37,421 nt of DNA from Candidatus Avimonas faecium (GCA_904419005.1 CAJFQI010000021.1:2340-39760); one strand, 5' to 3'. Shown: positions 16,752 through 25,020, counted from the stretch's first letter. Notes: generated from the sequence alone by a model not told the origin. Numbers and translations: made by a program.

Positions 16752-18167
16752 TCATCCAACTGAAAACGCGTGGGTCTTCAGGTCGGCGTGCAGGGTCAGC
16801 CGGTGCTGCCCGTCGGTGCGGGTGATCACCAAGCCGTGCTCCCCTTCCAGGGAGACAAGGCATTCCCCGCGAAAGGCCGGATGGGTGTTGCGCAGGTGCA
16901 TGAGCGCCTGCAGCTTCTGCACCACCGGCCGCCGCGTCTCCCGCGCGATCTCGTCCAGGGTATAGGCGTGCCGGTTGATATCCCGTCCCTGCCGGGTCGC
17001 TTCCAGCCGCTCAATATCGTTCGCCCCGGCCAAAGCGCCCACATAGTATACCTGCGGGATGCCGGGGGCGAAAAACTGGATCGCGCGGGCGAGCAGGTAC
17101 GCCGCGTCGTCATCCCCCAGCGCCGAATAATAGGTACAGTTGATCTGGTAGATATCCAGGTTGTTGTACGCCGCGGTGTTGTAGCTCCTCTTGACGTTGG
17201 CCCCCTCGGCAAACAGATGCTCCTTGGTCTGCTCAATCTCGCTTTCGCTCAGCAGGCCGGCCACGTCAACCACGCCGATGCCGTCGTGGGTGTCCAAGGT
17301 GGTAAACTGCCGGCGGGGGCAGATGTCCAGCCAGTGCTTCAGCCGCTCCCCCCGGCCGGTATACAGCGCATGGAGCACCAGCATCGGCAGGGCGAAATCG
17401 TACACCCAATACCCCCGCCGGGCCAGCTTAAGCTGGATCGTATAATGCTCGTGTATCTCGGGCAGAATAGCCACGCCGTACGGCTCCGCCGTCTGCCGGA
17501 TCTCCTCAAGCAGCCTCCAGATCTCCGGCTCCACAAAAAAGCAGGACGTATCCGGCTTTTTGACCGCATAGGCAAAGGCGTCAAGGCGGATAATCGCCGC
17601 ACCCCGCCCGCACATCCCCTCAATGGTATCCCGGATAAAACGGCGGGTCAGGGGCTTGGACACGTCCAGGTCAATCTGCTCCGGCCCAAAGGTACACCAG
17701 ATATCCTCCGTGGACCCGTCCGCGAATTCCGCCGTAATCAAAGGGGCGCGCGGCTTGCGCTTATAGATCTTCTCCACCTGCTCGTCTGTCGGCGCGCCGC
17801 CCGGCCAGAAATCCTTATACCGGATGAACAGGTCCTTATAGGGGGAATCCTCCTTGCGGCGCAGGAAATCTTGGAAATAGGGGGAGGAACGGGAGATGTG
17901 GTTGACCATGAAATCAAACATCAGGGGATGGTCGGCCGCGAGCGCCCGGATATCGTCAAAATCGCCGAAGGCCTCATCCACCTGGTCATACCGCAGGGGG
18001 GCAAAGCCCCGGTCGGCGGACGAGGGGAAGAAGGGCAGGATATGCACCCCGTCGACCGTCCCCTTGAAATACCGGTCCAATACGACCTTCAGCTCCTTCA
18101 GGTTCGCCCCCAGGCTGTCCGCATAGGTAATCAGCATGATTTTGTTGCGGAATTTTTCCTTCGTCAA
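16752..18167 (-). CDS. Sucrose phosphorylase, GH13 subfamily 18
   Basis: This 471-residue cytoplasmic enzyme should convert sucrose and phosphate to alpha-glucose-1-phosphate and fructose. It matches the bifidobacterial type: LITYADSLG near the start, IIRLDAFAYAVKK with nucleophile Asp196, LPEIHEHY with acid/base Glu237, and LDTHDGIGVVD with Asp295. YNTAAYNNLDIYQINCTYYS and GIPQVYYVG are also family stretches. Length is a little under the usual 480-505. The start appears to be TTG at 18165-18167 with GGAAGG upstream; the next ATG would cut the first strand. It is first in the leftward operon. Related GH13_18 enzymes can use sucrose-6-phosphate or glucosylglycerate, so substrate is not certain, but an ABC importer fits unphosphorylated sucrose. 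Confidence 0.93.
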   Translation of the reverse strand: MTKEKFRNKIMLITYADSLGANLKELKVVLDRYFKGTVDGVHILPFFPSSADRGFAPLRYDQVDEAFGDFDDIRALAADHPLMFDFMVNHISRSSPYFQDFLRRKEDSPYKDLFIRYKDFWPGGAPTDEQVEKIYKRKPRAPLITAEFADGSTEDIWCTFGPEQIDLDVSKPLTRRFIRDTIEGMCGRGAAIIRLDAFAYAVKKPDTSCFFVEPEIWRLLEEIRQTAEPYGVAILPEIHEHYTIQLKLARRGYWVYDFALPMLVLHALYTGRGERLKHWLDICPRRQFTTLDTHDGIGVVDVAGLLSESEIEQTKEHLFAEGANVKRSYNTAAYNNLDIYQINCTYYSALGDDDAAYLLARAIQFFAPGIPQVYYVGALAGANDIERLEATRQGRDINRHAYTLDEIARETRRPVVQKLQALMHLRNTHPAFRGECLVSLEGEHGLVITRTDGQHRLTLHADLKTHAFSVG

Positions 18168-18387
18168 CCCAACCCCGTCCTTCCTGCGGCCGCGCTTGCT
18201 CCGCTTGGATTTTCAAAAGGGCGCCGCGCCGGGGCGGCAGCCACACAAGGTAGCATTCCCGAATCCCGCCCGCTCATACCTAAAAAATCAATCGGCAAGG
18301 CGGCCGCCCGGCGGGACGCCTGGAAGGGACACCATGCGGCGCCACCACGGCGACAAAGGCGCTAGCCCGGTTTTTCCAAGAAAACGG
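18168..18387. other. Divergent intergenic region with a cre-like site
   Basis: This region separates the sucrose operon from the DUF1858 gene. I see no convincing sigma-A promoter for the leftward operon; the best -10-like hexamer (TATGAG around 18276) lacks a matching -35. At 18378-18392 the + strand reads AAGAAAACGGTTGCA, one mismatch from the catabolite-response consensus, and it overlaps the -35 of the rightward promoter. It could serve CcpA or a LacI-type sugar regulator. No gene is visible here. Confidence 0.4.
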
Positions 18388-18416
18388 TTGCATTTCCCGC
18401 CGCGTCCCCTTATAAT
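18388..18416 (+). promoter_or_regulatory. Sigma-A promoter for the DUF1858 gene
   Basis: TTGCAT (18388-18393) and TATAAT (18411-18416) are 17 bases apart. The start site would be about 100 bases upstream of the ATG at 18525. Confidence 0.8.
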
Positions 18417-18524
18417 ACTAATCAAGGCGGCGCTTTACCGTCCGCGCCCCTGCAAGACGACGGCTCCACGGCCGGAAAGCACAGGACGGCGAAAACGGCA
18501 ACGGATCTATAGGAGGACTGTATC

Positions 18525-18725
18525 ATGGTAATCACCAAAGACAGCGTCATCGGCGACGTTCTGGATTTTGACCGCACCACCGCTACCTATTTTATGGAGA
18601 TGGGGATGCACTGCCTGGGCTGTCCCGCCTCCCGCGGCGAGACGATTGAGCAGGCGTGCGCCGTCCATGGCGTGGACTGCGAGGAAATCGTCAAAAAGCT
18701 CAACGAGCACATCGCCGGCAAATAA
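18525..18725 (+). CDS. DUF1858 redox-disulfide-type small protein
   Basis: This 66-residue protein matches the DUF1858 / hybrid-cluster-protein-associated redox disulfide family. It has TKDSVIGDVL at the start, a helix, then MGMHCLGCPAS with the CxxC pair Cys30/Cys33, then a final helix. Family members occur alone or fused to redox proteins, and the CxxC may act as a thiol/disulfide or metal site. No hybrid cluster protein gene is nearby. AGGAGG lies upstream of the ATG, a clear promoter precedes it and a strong terminator follows, so it is transcribed alone. Function is not established. Confidence 0.9.
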   Translation: MVITKDSVIGDVLDFDRTTATYFMEMGMHCLGCPASRGETIEQACAVHGVDCEEIVKKLNEHIAGK

Positions 18726-18749
18726 GTCCGGCCAGTTTCTGCACGCTTC

Positions 18750-18789
18750 AAAAAGGCGGCGCGCCCTGCCTGGGCAGCGCCGCCTTTTT
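18750..18789 (+). terminator. Rho-independent terminator after the DUF1858 gene
   Basis: A 13-bp stem AAAAAGGCGGCGC (18750-18762) pairs with 18777-18789, with a further inner GCCC/GGGC stem. The right arm ends in TTTTT. Confidence 0.9.
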
Positions 18790-18866
18790 CCTATCAACAT
18801 AATTATGGAAAATCCCGGCCATGCCGGCTGCCGCCCCGGGCGGCCGGCGGAAAGGAGGCATCCGGA

Positions 18867-19565
18867 ATGAATCCGCACCGCTTGAACCCCCGCCTGGCCC
18901 TGTGCGCCTCCCTGGTGCGCCGGGGGCGCTGCGCCGCCGACATCGGTACCGACCACGGATATCTGCCGGTTTACCTTGTCCGTGAAGGAATCTGCCCCCG
19001 CGCCATCGCGGCGGACATCCGCCCCGGCCCGCTATCCCGCGCCATGGAAACGGTGCGGCAGGCAGGGCTGGACGGCCGGATTTCTCTGAGGCTGGGGGAT
19101 GGGCTCGCACCGGTGCGCCCGGGCGAGGCGGACGACATCATCATCGCCGGGATGGGAGGCGAAACCATCGCCGGCATCCTGGCGGCCGCCCCCTGGTGCC
19201 GGGACAGCCGCTACCGCCTGGTTTTGCAGCCGATGACCAAGGCGGAAGAACTGCGCGCCTTCCTCTTCGCCAACGGCTATGCTCTGGAAGCCGAGCGGGT
19301 GGCGCAGGAGGGGACGCGGCTGTATACCGTATTGCTCGCCGGCTATTTCCCGGAAAAGGCGGCCGAACAGGCCGGCCGGCCCGCCGCCGTCTATTGCGGC
19401 GGCATAGACCCCGCCGATGCGTTGGGGGCCGCTTATCTCCTCAAGCAAGCGGAGCGTCTCGCCGCCGCGGCCGCAGCCTGCCAAAACGCAGGCGAAGCTG
19501 GCCGCGCCGAGGCGCTGGAGCAGGCTGTGCGGCTTATCCGGCAGCGGATGCATTCCCCGGCATAG
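18867..19565 (+). CDS. trmK: tRNA (adenine(22)-N(1))-methyltransferase TrmK
   Basis: This 232-residue SAM-dependent enzyme is expected to methylate N1 of A22 in tRNAs. SAM-binding motif I is ADIGTDHGYLP (24-34), followed by AIAADIRPGPL, LRLGDGLAPV and DDIIIAGMGGETI, all diagnostic of TrmK/YqfN. LQPMTKAEELRAFL follows, and the C-terminal third is the usual helical extension. AAAGGAGG precedes the ATG. In many Firmicutes trmK is followed by an Nif3-like gene; here it is followed by debris, so that pairing is lost or lies elsewhere. Confidence 0.94.
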   Translation: MNPHRLNPRLALCASLVRRGRCAADIGTDHGYLPVYLVREGICPRAIAADIRPGPLSRAMETVRQAGLDGRISLRLGDGLAPVRPGEADDIIIAGMGGETIAGILAAAPWCRDSRYRLVLQPMTKAEELRAFLFANGYALEAERVAQEGTRLYTVLLAGYFPEKAAEQAGRPAAVYCGGIDPADALGAAYLLKQAERLAAAAAACQNAGEAGRAEALEQAVRLIRQRMHSPA

Positions 19566-19952
19566 TCCAGGCGGTACGCCTTCCGGCGTGCGATCTGCGC
19601 TGCCGCGTGTTTATGCCTCTTAACCGCCCTTTTCCTATGCCATGGAGTCTTGCCGGCTTCGGGGACGAGCGGACGCTGGTGGCCGGCTGTGCAGCCGCCT
19701 TGGCGGAGTACGAGGAGCCGGAGGCTCTGAGCTTTACCTGCCCTGATGGCCGGATGGCTGGCCTCCCGCACGGAAACGGGAGCAGCGGATACGGGGAAAG
19801 ATAGCCCGCGTGAGAACCGAGGGAAAATCCCCGGGAGAAGCGCCGGCTGGTGTGCCCTCCGGCCGGGCGCCGGCGCGGGGCTGGCGCTGGTAGGCGTTCT
19901 CCTTTTCCTTTGGCGCAGGAAACGGGGCGGCGGCAGCTGCGCTAAGCCGTAA
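19566..19952 (+). pseudogene. Probable relic of a secreted, C-terminally anchored protein
   Basis: Directly after the trmK stop, one frame reads RRYAFRRAICAAACLCLLTA then LFLCHGVLPASG, like a signal peptide, but no start codon precedes it. The frame meets a TGA at 19728-19730, then continues to a tail with GLALVGVLLFLWRRKRGGG, which resembles the hydrophobic and positively charged end of an anchored surface protein. The whole is too short for such a protein. I infer an internally deleted, start-less relic. Chance in GC-rich DNA is possible. Confidence 0.35.
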
Positions 19953-19966
19953 CAGCGATCAAAGCC

Positions 19967-20003
19967 AAGAAACCCGGAGGGGCGCCCCTCCGGGTTTCTT
20001 TCA
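19967..20003. terminator. Strong bidirectional terminator
   Basis: A perfect 34-bp palindrome (19967-20000) forms a long stem from AAGAAACCCGGAGGGGC and its complement, ending in TTTCTTT on the + strand. It lies before the convergent gene ending at 20015 and probably serves that leftward operon too. Confidence 0.85.
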
Positions 20004-20014
20004 TCAAGGGATTT

Positions 20015-20473
20015 CTATGTTTTCTGCCGGGCACCCCGGCGCTGCTTCGCCCGGGCGAAATCCGCCGCCTCCCGCAGCCAGCCCCGCACCTGCTCGTCCA
20101 CCTGGGACGGTTCCGCCAGGAGCATATGGTGGGTAAACCGGCCGGGATAGGGTTCGCTGACGGACAGGATCCGCGGGTCCCTTTCGGGACGGCCCAGGCC
20201 GAAGCTCAGCGCCAGGCACGGCTCCGGCCGCCCCTTGATCCGGCGCAGCCCGCCTTGCCTGGGGTCCAGCGGGAGCCATACAAAAGCAAACTGCAGAGGG
20301 CGGCACCCCTCCGAAGGGCCGATGCGGAACGCGATCTGGGTCTTCTGCACCGTCATAGAGCCGCCCGGCCCGGCAGCCTCCTCCATCGCCTGCCGCGCCG
20401 CTTCAAACAAGGGAAGCGCCCAAGGCGCCCCGGCAAAGAAACGATCCACCGCCAGCCGCTCTGCATCTTCCAA
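20015..20473 (-). CDS. DUF5655 domain protein
   Basis: This 152-residue cytoplasmic protein is of unknown function. Pattern matches to DUF5655 are the early VDRFFAGAPWALPLFEA, the central SMTVQKTQIAFR, CLALSFGLGRPERDPRI, and EPYPGRFTHHMLL, ending in a helix (VDEQVRGWLREAADFARAK). DUF5655 proteins are often annotated only by that name and may bind nucleic acid or act as an accessory to other enzymes; I make no functional claim. The start is TTG at 20473 after AAGGAGGG, 32 bp beyond the ABC-F stop, so it is the last gene of that operon. Confidence 0.8.
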   Translation of the reverse strand: MEDAERLAVDRFFAGAPWALPLFEAARQAMEEAAGPGGSMTVQKTQIAFRIGPSEGCRPLQFAFVWLPLDPRQGGLRRIKGRPEPCLALSFGLGRPERDPRILSVSEPYPGRFTHHMLLAEPSQVDEQVRGWLREAADFARAKQRRGARQKT

Positions 20474-20505
20474 CGCCTTTCCCTCCTTGCCTCCCGCCGA
20501 AACGG

Positions 20506-22449
20506 CTAATTCACGGCATCCGGAGCCGACATCGCCTCCAGCTCGTTCTGGAGCTTCTCCCATTCCTCCATCAGCTCCTCCAGCAGCGCATCGGTGCGGC
20601 CGAGCTCTTCGGTCAGCTCGAGCACCTTGCCGTAGTCGGCGGCAACCGCGTCGTCCGACAGCTGCTCGTGCAGGGATGCCGCCGCAGCTTCCGCCTGCGT
20701 GATGGCTTCCTCATTGCGGCGGATGCGGGTCACCAGCTTCCGCCGGGCCGATTCCTGCTCCTTGCGGAGCTTGTAATCGTTGACCTTGGCCGCCGGGGGA
20801 GCGGACGACGCCGCAGCCGGCGGCTTGACGGAGGCCGCTTCCTTCTGCATCTCCTCGATATAGGCGTCGTAATTTCCGGGGAACACCCGGCAGCCGTCCC
20901 CGGTCAGGCGGATGACATGGTCTGCCATCCGGTTGATAAAATACCGGTCGTGGGAAACGATGAAAAGGGTGCCGTCGTAACCCGAGAGCGCGTCCTCAAG
21001 CGCTTCGCAGGATCCGATATCAAGATGGTTGGTCGGCTCGTCCAGCAGCAGCAGGTTGTCCCGCGCGAGCATAAGCTTGAGCAGCAGCAGCCGCGCCCGC
21101 TCGCCGCCGGAAAGCTGGGATACCTCCTTGAACACGTCGTCCCCCCGGAACAAAAAGGCGGCCAGCGCGTTGCGGATCTCGGTCTGCGTCCGGTCGGGAT
21201 AGGCGTCCCACACCTCGTCAATCACGGTTTTGCGGGGGTTCAGCCCCTCCTGCGTCTGGTCGTAGTAGCCGATCGTGACCTTCGCGCCCAGCCGCACGCT
21301 CCCCTCCAGCGGCGCGTACTGCCCGTTCAGGATCTTCAGCAGGGTGGTTTTCCCGCAGCCGTTCGGCCCCAGGAGGAACACCCGCTGGCCGCGGCGCACG
21401 CCGAAGGTGACGTTCCGGAACAGCGGCCGGTTAGGGAAGCCCATCGCCAGGTTTTCCGCGTTGATGACCTCGTTCCCACTGACATACCGGGCGGTAAAGT
21501 CGAAACGGATCACCGGCGCGTCGCTTTCCGGCTCCACCAGCTCCTCCTTCATGCGGTCAACCATCTTCTGCTTGCTTTCCGCGGTGCGGATGCTTTTCTC
21601 CCGGTTCCACTGCCGCAGCAGGGCGATGTTCTCTTCAATCCGCTTGATTTCCCTTGCCGCGGTCTTGTAATGCTTTTCCTCAACCTCCCGTTCCTTCTCC
21701 CGCAGCGCCTTATGGAAGGAATAATTCCCGTTGGACGCATACAGCCGCCCGTGGGCGAGCTCGAGCGTGCGGGAGGTCACCTTATCCAAAAAATACCGGT
21801 CGTGGGAAATGATCACCGCCGCGCCCCCGTAGCCGCGCAAAAACTCCTCCAGCCATTCCACCGACGGGATGTCAAGATGGTTGGTCGGCTCGTCCAGCAG
21901 CAGCAGGTTGGTATCGGACAGCAGGAGGCGGCCCATCGCGGCCTTGGACCTCTGCCCGCCGCTGAGGGACGAAACCGGCTGGGAAAAAGCCGCCTCGTCA
22001 AAGCCGAGGCCGAGCAGGGTCGCCCGTACCCGGCTTTTGTAGGTCAAGCCGCCCGCCGCTTCAATCTGCTCATTCAAGCGGCTTTGCTGCTCAATCAAGG
22101 CGGCGTCCCCGCTTTTTTCGCCGGCCAGCAGGGCGTTGACCCGCTCCCACTCCCGCTCCATCGCCATGACGGGGGCGAAAACCGACTCTACCTCCTCCCA
22201 GAGGGTGCGGCGGCTGTCCGAGCAGACATGCTGTTCCATATAGCCGAGGCGGGTTTCCTTGGAGCGGACGACACCGCCCGCATCGGGGGTATATTCCCCG
22301 GTCAATAAGCGGAAGAGGGTGGTTTTCCCGCTGCCGTTATCCCCCACCAGGCCGATTTTGTCCCGCTCCCCCACCTCAAAGCTTACGCCCTGGAAGAGGG
22401 TGCGGCCGCCGAATTCCTTTTCCAGATTGGATACCGATAACAAAGCCAT
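20506..22449 (-). CDS. ABC-F type ATP-binding protein
   Basis: This 647-residue soluble protein carries two ABC ATPase domains and no membrane segments. Domain 1 has Walker A GDNGSGKTT (36-44), signature LSGGQRSK and Walker B LLLLDEPTNHLD. Domain 2 has Walker A GPNGCGKTT, signature LSGGERAR and LLLLDEPTNHLD. The helical linker between them (about 250-320) would reach the ribosomal P-site in ABC-F translation factors. A C-terminal coiled coil at about 565-640 follows a Pro/Ala linker, as in Uup/YdiF-type members. ABC-F proteins relieve ribosome stalling and some give antibiotic resistance; nothing here shows resistance. It lies 36 bp downstream of the zinc-ribbon membrane protein gene. Confidence 0.95.
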   Translation of the reverse strand: MALLSVSNLEKEFGGRTLFQGVSFEVGERDKIGLVGDNGSGKTTLFRLLTGEYTPDAGGVVRSKETRLGYMEQHVCSDSRRTLWEEVESVFAPVMAMEREWERVNALLAGEKSGDAALIEQQSRLNEQIEAAGGLTYKSRVRATLLGLGFDEAAFSQPVSSLSGGQRSKAAMGRLLLSDTNLLLLDEPTNHLDIPSVEWLEEFLRGYGGAAVIISHDRYFLDKVTSRTLELAHGRLYASNGNYSFHKALREKEREVEEKHYKTAAREIKRIEENIALLRQWNREKSIRTAESKQKMVDRMKEELVEPESDAPVIRFDFTARYVSGNEVINAENLAMGFPNRPLFRNVTFGVRRGQRVFLLGPNGCGKTTLLKILNGQYAPLEGSVRLGAKVTIGYYDQTQEGLNPRKTVIDEVWDAYPDRTQTEIRNALAAFLFRGDDVFKEVSQLSGGERARLLLLKLMLARDNLLLLDEPTNHLDIGSCEALEDALSGYDGTLFIVSHDRYFINRMADHVIRLTGDGCRVFPGNYDAYIEEMQKEAASVKPPAAASSAPPAAKVNDYKLRKEQESARRKLVTRIRRNEEAITQAEAAAASLHEQLSDDAVAADYGKVLELTEELGRTDALLEELMEEWEKLQNELEAMSAPDAVN

Positions 22450-22485
22450 ATAATTCCAATTCCTTTATCCGTTCCGCCTTTTCGC

Positions 22486-23601
22486 TTAGCGGCTGAAATG
22501 CAGCAGCAGGAGCCAAAGGGCCGCCGCTGCCAGCAGCCCCAGGCCGACCGCCGCCAGCACCTTAGCCGGGCTGACCGGGCTTTTTCCGGCCGCCTTGCCC
22601 GTCTCGCCGTTAACTAAGAAGCGGTAAATTTTCTGTTTATAGGGATAGGACGCCATCCAGACCGGCAGGAGGATGTGCTTAAAGCGCACATCGGAAAAGC
22701 GGTGGTCATACTCCATATCCCGGTAGCAGTCGTAGCCGCAGGCCGCCTCAATCCGGGCCTGCATCTCCCGCTCCATCTCCGGGCGGACCTGGGCGAAGCC
22801 CTCCCCCAGCCCCACGTCGTACCGTCGGGCGCTGAATCCCGCCAGATAGGCCGGATGATACCGGCGCAGCACTTTGGTGCTGAAAGCGCCCAGCTTTTGC
22901 AGCAGGGACGGCTCCACCGCTGTGGAAGCACAGGCTGCCCGGTCGTCAAACGTCAGGGTGAGGAAGCCGGAAATAGGATACCAGCGGATCTTGGTGACGG
23001 TATAGGTCTGCGTCCGGCCGTTGACCCGGCGGGTGCGGGTGACGGTATACCGCCGGCCGCCCTGTCCCCGGTATCCGGTGTCAAGGCGGGCGTCATAGGT
23101 CCAGAAGGGCAGGTACACGCCGCTGATCCCCTCCGGGAGGCTGGCGGTGCGCTGAAAGTCCCTCGGCGCCCAAAAGCGCTTCCTGGCCCATTGACGGAAC
23201 AGGCCCTCGGCCTTCTTTTTGGATATCCGGAAAGGCATCAGGGTTTCGGGGAGGATACCCCTGGTCTCCGCATCCTGCTGCACCACATAATGCCCGCCGC
23301 AAAAAGGGCAGCGCACCGTTACCGCCGCGCCGTCCACCACCATCTTGGCGCCGCAGCCGGTGCAGGCGACCGTCCTTCCCCCGCCGGCATCCCAATCGGG
23401 GGCGCTGTATTCGTCCGTCTCGGGATTATACAGATATTCCGGCGCCTCCAGCTCGGGCGCGGGAATCGGCACGGTCCGCCCGCACTGCCCGCACAGCAGG
23501 GCCTGGGTGTCCGGGTCAAAGGCCATCCGGGCCCCGCAGCCCGGGCAGGAAAAGCTGTCCGCCGCCGCGCGGGCAGCCGTTGGATTCTGATCTGCCGGCA
23601 T
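22486..23601 (-). CDS. YdjG-like TFIIB-type zinc-ribbon membrane protein
   Basis: This 371-residue protein has two zinc ribbons: Cys19/22/37/40 (CPGCG, CGQCG) and Cys80/83/98/101 (CTGCG, CPFCG). The middle is a beta-rich domain (ISGVYLPFWTYDARLDTGYRG region) and a single C-terminal transmembrane helix lies at about 346-367. This is the layout of B. subtilis YdjG-like proteins. There, ydjG and ydjH encode membrane partners of the SPFH protein YdjI and the phage-shock protein PspA. Here the upstream gene encodes a YdjI-like protein, which supports that reading. GGGAGGAA precedes the ATG. No PspA or YdjH homologue is adjacent. A membrane-stress role is inferred from the family. Confidence 0.85.
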   Translation of the reverse strand: MPADQNPTAARAAADSFSCPGCGARMAFDPDTQALLCGQCGRTVPIPAPELEAPEYLYNPETDEYSAPDWDAGGGRTVACTGCGAKMVVDGAAVTVRCPFCGGHYVVQQDAETRGILPETLMPFRISKKKAEGLFRQWARKRFWAPRDFQRTASLPEGISGVYLPFWTYDARLDTGYRGQGGRRYTVTRTRRVNGRTQTYTVTKIRWYPISGFLTLTFDDRAACASTAVEPSLLQKLGAFSTKVLRRYHPAYLAGFSARRYDVGLGEGFAQVRPEMEREMQARIEAACGYDCYRDMEYDHRFSDVRFKHILLPVWMASYPYKQKIYRFLVNGETGKAAGKSPVSPAKVLAAVGLGLLAAAALWLLLLHFSR

Positions 23602-23655
23602 CGCCGATTCCTCCCTCTCTCTTGCCGCCTTGCCGCCGCGTCCCCGCCTCCTGCG

Positions 23656-24774
23656 CTATGCCTGAGGCCGGGGCTCGCCGCAGCTGGAGCAGAATTTCCC
23701 CGTGACCTCGGCCCCGCACTTCGGGCAGGTCGCGGTCAGGCGGGTCCCGCAGGAGGAGCAGAACTTTGCGCCCGGCGCGGTTTCCGCCCCGCATTCTGGG
23801 CAGAGCGTGCCGGTCGGTTTGCCGCAGTGCGGGCAGAATTTGGCGCTCTCGTCTATCTCTTTGCCGCAGGAGGGGCATGCCTTTTTCGCCGGGGCGGGAA
23901 CCACCGGCTGCGCGGGGGCAAAGCTGCCGGCCATGGCCTGGCCCACCTGGGCCCCCGCGCCGAAGCCGACGCCCATCCCGGCAAAGCCGCCCGCCCCCTC
24001 GTTTTGGGCAAAGTCGCGGATTGCCTCCGCCGTCTGGTACTGGGTATAGCGGTTTAAGTCGCCCAGCACCCCCATCGAGGTCCGCTTGTCAATCGCCTTT
24101 TCCACATTCTCGGGCAGGGAAATGTTCTCGACAATCAGCTTTTGCAGCTCCAGCCCCATTTCTCCGAAGCTGGACTGCATCCTCTTGCGCACCTCGGCGC
24201 CGATTTCGTCGTATTGGGAGGCGATGTCAATGGCCGGGATCTGCTTTTCGCCCAGCACATCGGACAGGCAGGAAACGATCTGCCGGCGGAGATAGCCGGT
24301 CAGCTCGTGGGTGGTAACGGCGGACAGGGTGCCGAAAATCTGGCGCAGGAATACCTCCGGCCGGGTCACGCGGTAGGCATATGCCCCGTAGGCCTGCAGG
24401 CGGATCATGCCGAATTCCGCGTCCCGCATCAGCACCGGGTTTGACGTGCCCCATTTTTGATCGGTGATCAGGGTGGTGGCGATAAAATATACCTCCGCCT
24501 TAAAGGGGGATTTGAAACCGTACGGCCAGGATTTCAGCTTGGTGAGCAGCGGCAGGTTGCCCGTTTCCAGCTCATACCGCCCGGGGCCGAAAATATCCGC
24601 GATCACGCCTTCGTTGACAAAAACGGCGCACTGTCCCTCCCGCACGGTGAGGCTCGCCCCCATTTTGATCTCGTTATCCTGCACGGGGAACCGGAACACC
24701 ACCACGTCGCGCGGCAGATCCGTCGCCTCAATGACGTCAATAACCTGGCCCTTGATAAAATCAAACAACCCCAT
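23656..24774 (-). CDS. YdjI-like SPFH/virion-core protein with three C-terminal zinc ribbons
   Basis: This 372-residue protein is cytoplasmic but probably membrane associated. Residues 1-250 form the SPFH (virion core, YdjI/L7Ae-type) region: MGLFDFIKGQ start, FPVQDNEIKMGASLTVREGQ, GAYAYRVTRPEVFLRQI, and ENISLPENVEKAIDKRTSMG. A glycine-rich linker (260-290) leads to three treble or double zinc-ribbon units with CxxC pairs between 300 and 366. The ATG at 24774 has GGGAGGAAAG upstream and a matching promoter at 24932-24960. It is first in the operon ahead of the YdjG-like, ABC-F and DUF5655 genes. The pair likely forms a membrane-stress complex, by analogy with B. subtilis YdjG-YdjI. Confidence 0.9.
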   Translation of the reverse strand: MGLFDFIKGQVIDVIEATDLPRDVVVFRFPVQDNEIKMGASLTVREGQCAVFVNEGVIADIFGPGRYELETGNLPLLTKLKSWPYGFKSPFKAEVYFIATTLITDQKWGTSNPVLMRDAEFGMIRLQAYGAYAYRVTRPEVFLRQIFGTLSAVTTHELTGYLRRQIVSCLSDVLGEKQIPAIDIASQYDEIGAEVRKRMQSSFGEMGLELQKLIVENISLPENVEKAIDKRTSMGVLGDLNRYTQYQTAEAIRDFAQNEGAGGFAGMGVGFGAGAQVGQAMAGSFAPAQPVVPAPAKKACPSCGKEIDESAKFCPHCGKPTGTLCPECGAETAPGAKFCSSCGTRLTATCPKCGAEVTGKFCSSCGEPRPQA

Positions 24775-24931
24775 ACGGCTTTCCTCCCATTCTCTCCCAT
24801 GAGCTCTTGTCCCGACCGGCCCGCGCCTGCTTTTGTCCGCGCGTCCGCCCTTCCCGCCTCCCGCGTGCAAACCGTACCGTGCCGAGCGGCGGAAATCCCC
24901 GGCAAAGCGGGCGCCGGCGATTCGCTGCTTC

Positions 24932-24960
24932 ATTATACCAAGAATTCCGCCCGGTTTCAA
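24932..24960 (-). promoter_or_regulatory. Sigma-A promoter for the SPFH/zinc-ribbon operon
   Basis: On the minus strand TTGAAA (24955-24960) and TATAAT (24932-24937) are 17 bases apart. The untranslated leader to the ATG at 24774 would be about 150 bases. Confidence 0.85.
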
Positions 24961-24982
24961 TGGCCGGCGGCGGAAAAGCGGT

Positions 24983-25020
24983 TTGCATGAGGCGCGCAAA
25001 TATGATAGGATAAGTATAAT
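24983..25020 (+). promoter_or_regulatory. Probable promoter for the eight-cysteine protein operon
   Basis: TTGCAT (24983-24988) and TAGGAT (25006-25011) are 17 bases apart. A better -10, TATAAT, lies at 25015-25020 but has a poor -35. One of these probably drives the rightward genes from 25060, back-to-back with the SPFH promoter. Confidence 0.5.

Noticed and set aside
16770-18365. 531-codon rightward frame opposite sucrose phosphorylase
   Set aside because: The reverse strand encodes all catalytic motifs of GH13; this frame has no recognisable domain or ribosome site.
19728-19730. TGA as selenocysteine in the trmK-downstream frame
   Set aside because: No SECIS-like hairpin, no redox motif at the codon, and no start codon for the frame.
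20668-22308. 546-codon rightward frame opposite the ABC-F gene
   Set aside because: Shadow frame; the ABC-F signatures lie on the other strand.
22675-24057. 460-codon rightward frame opposite the zinc-ribbon and SPFH genes
   Set aside because: It spans two real genes and their gap, has no start signal and has shadow-like composition.
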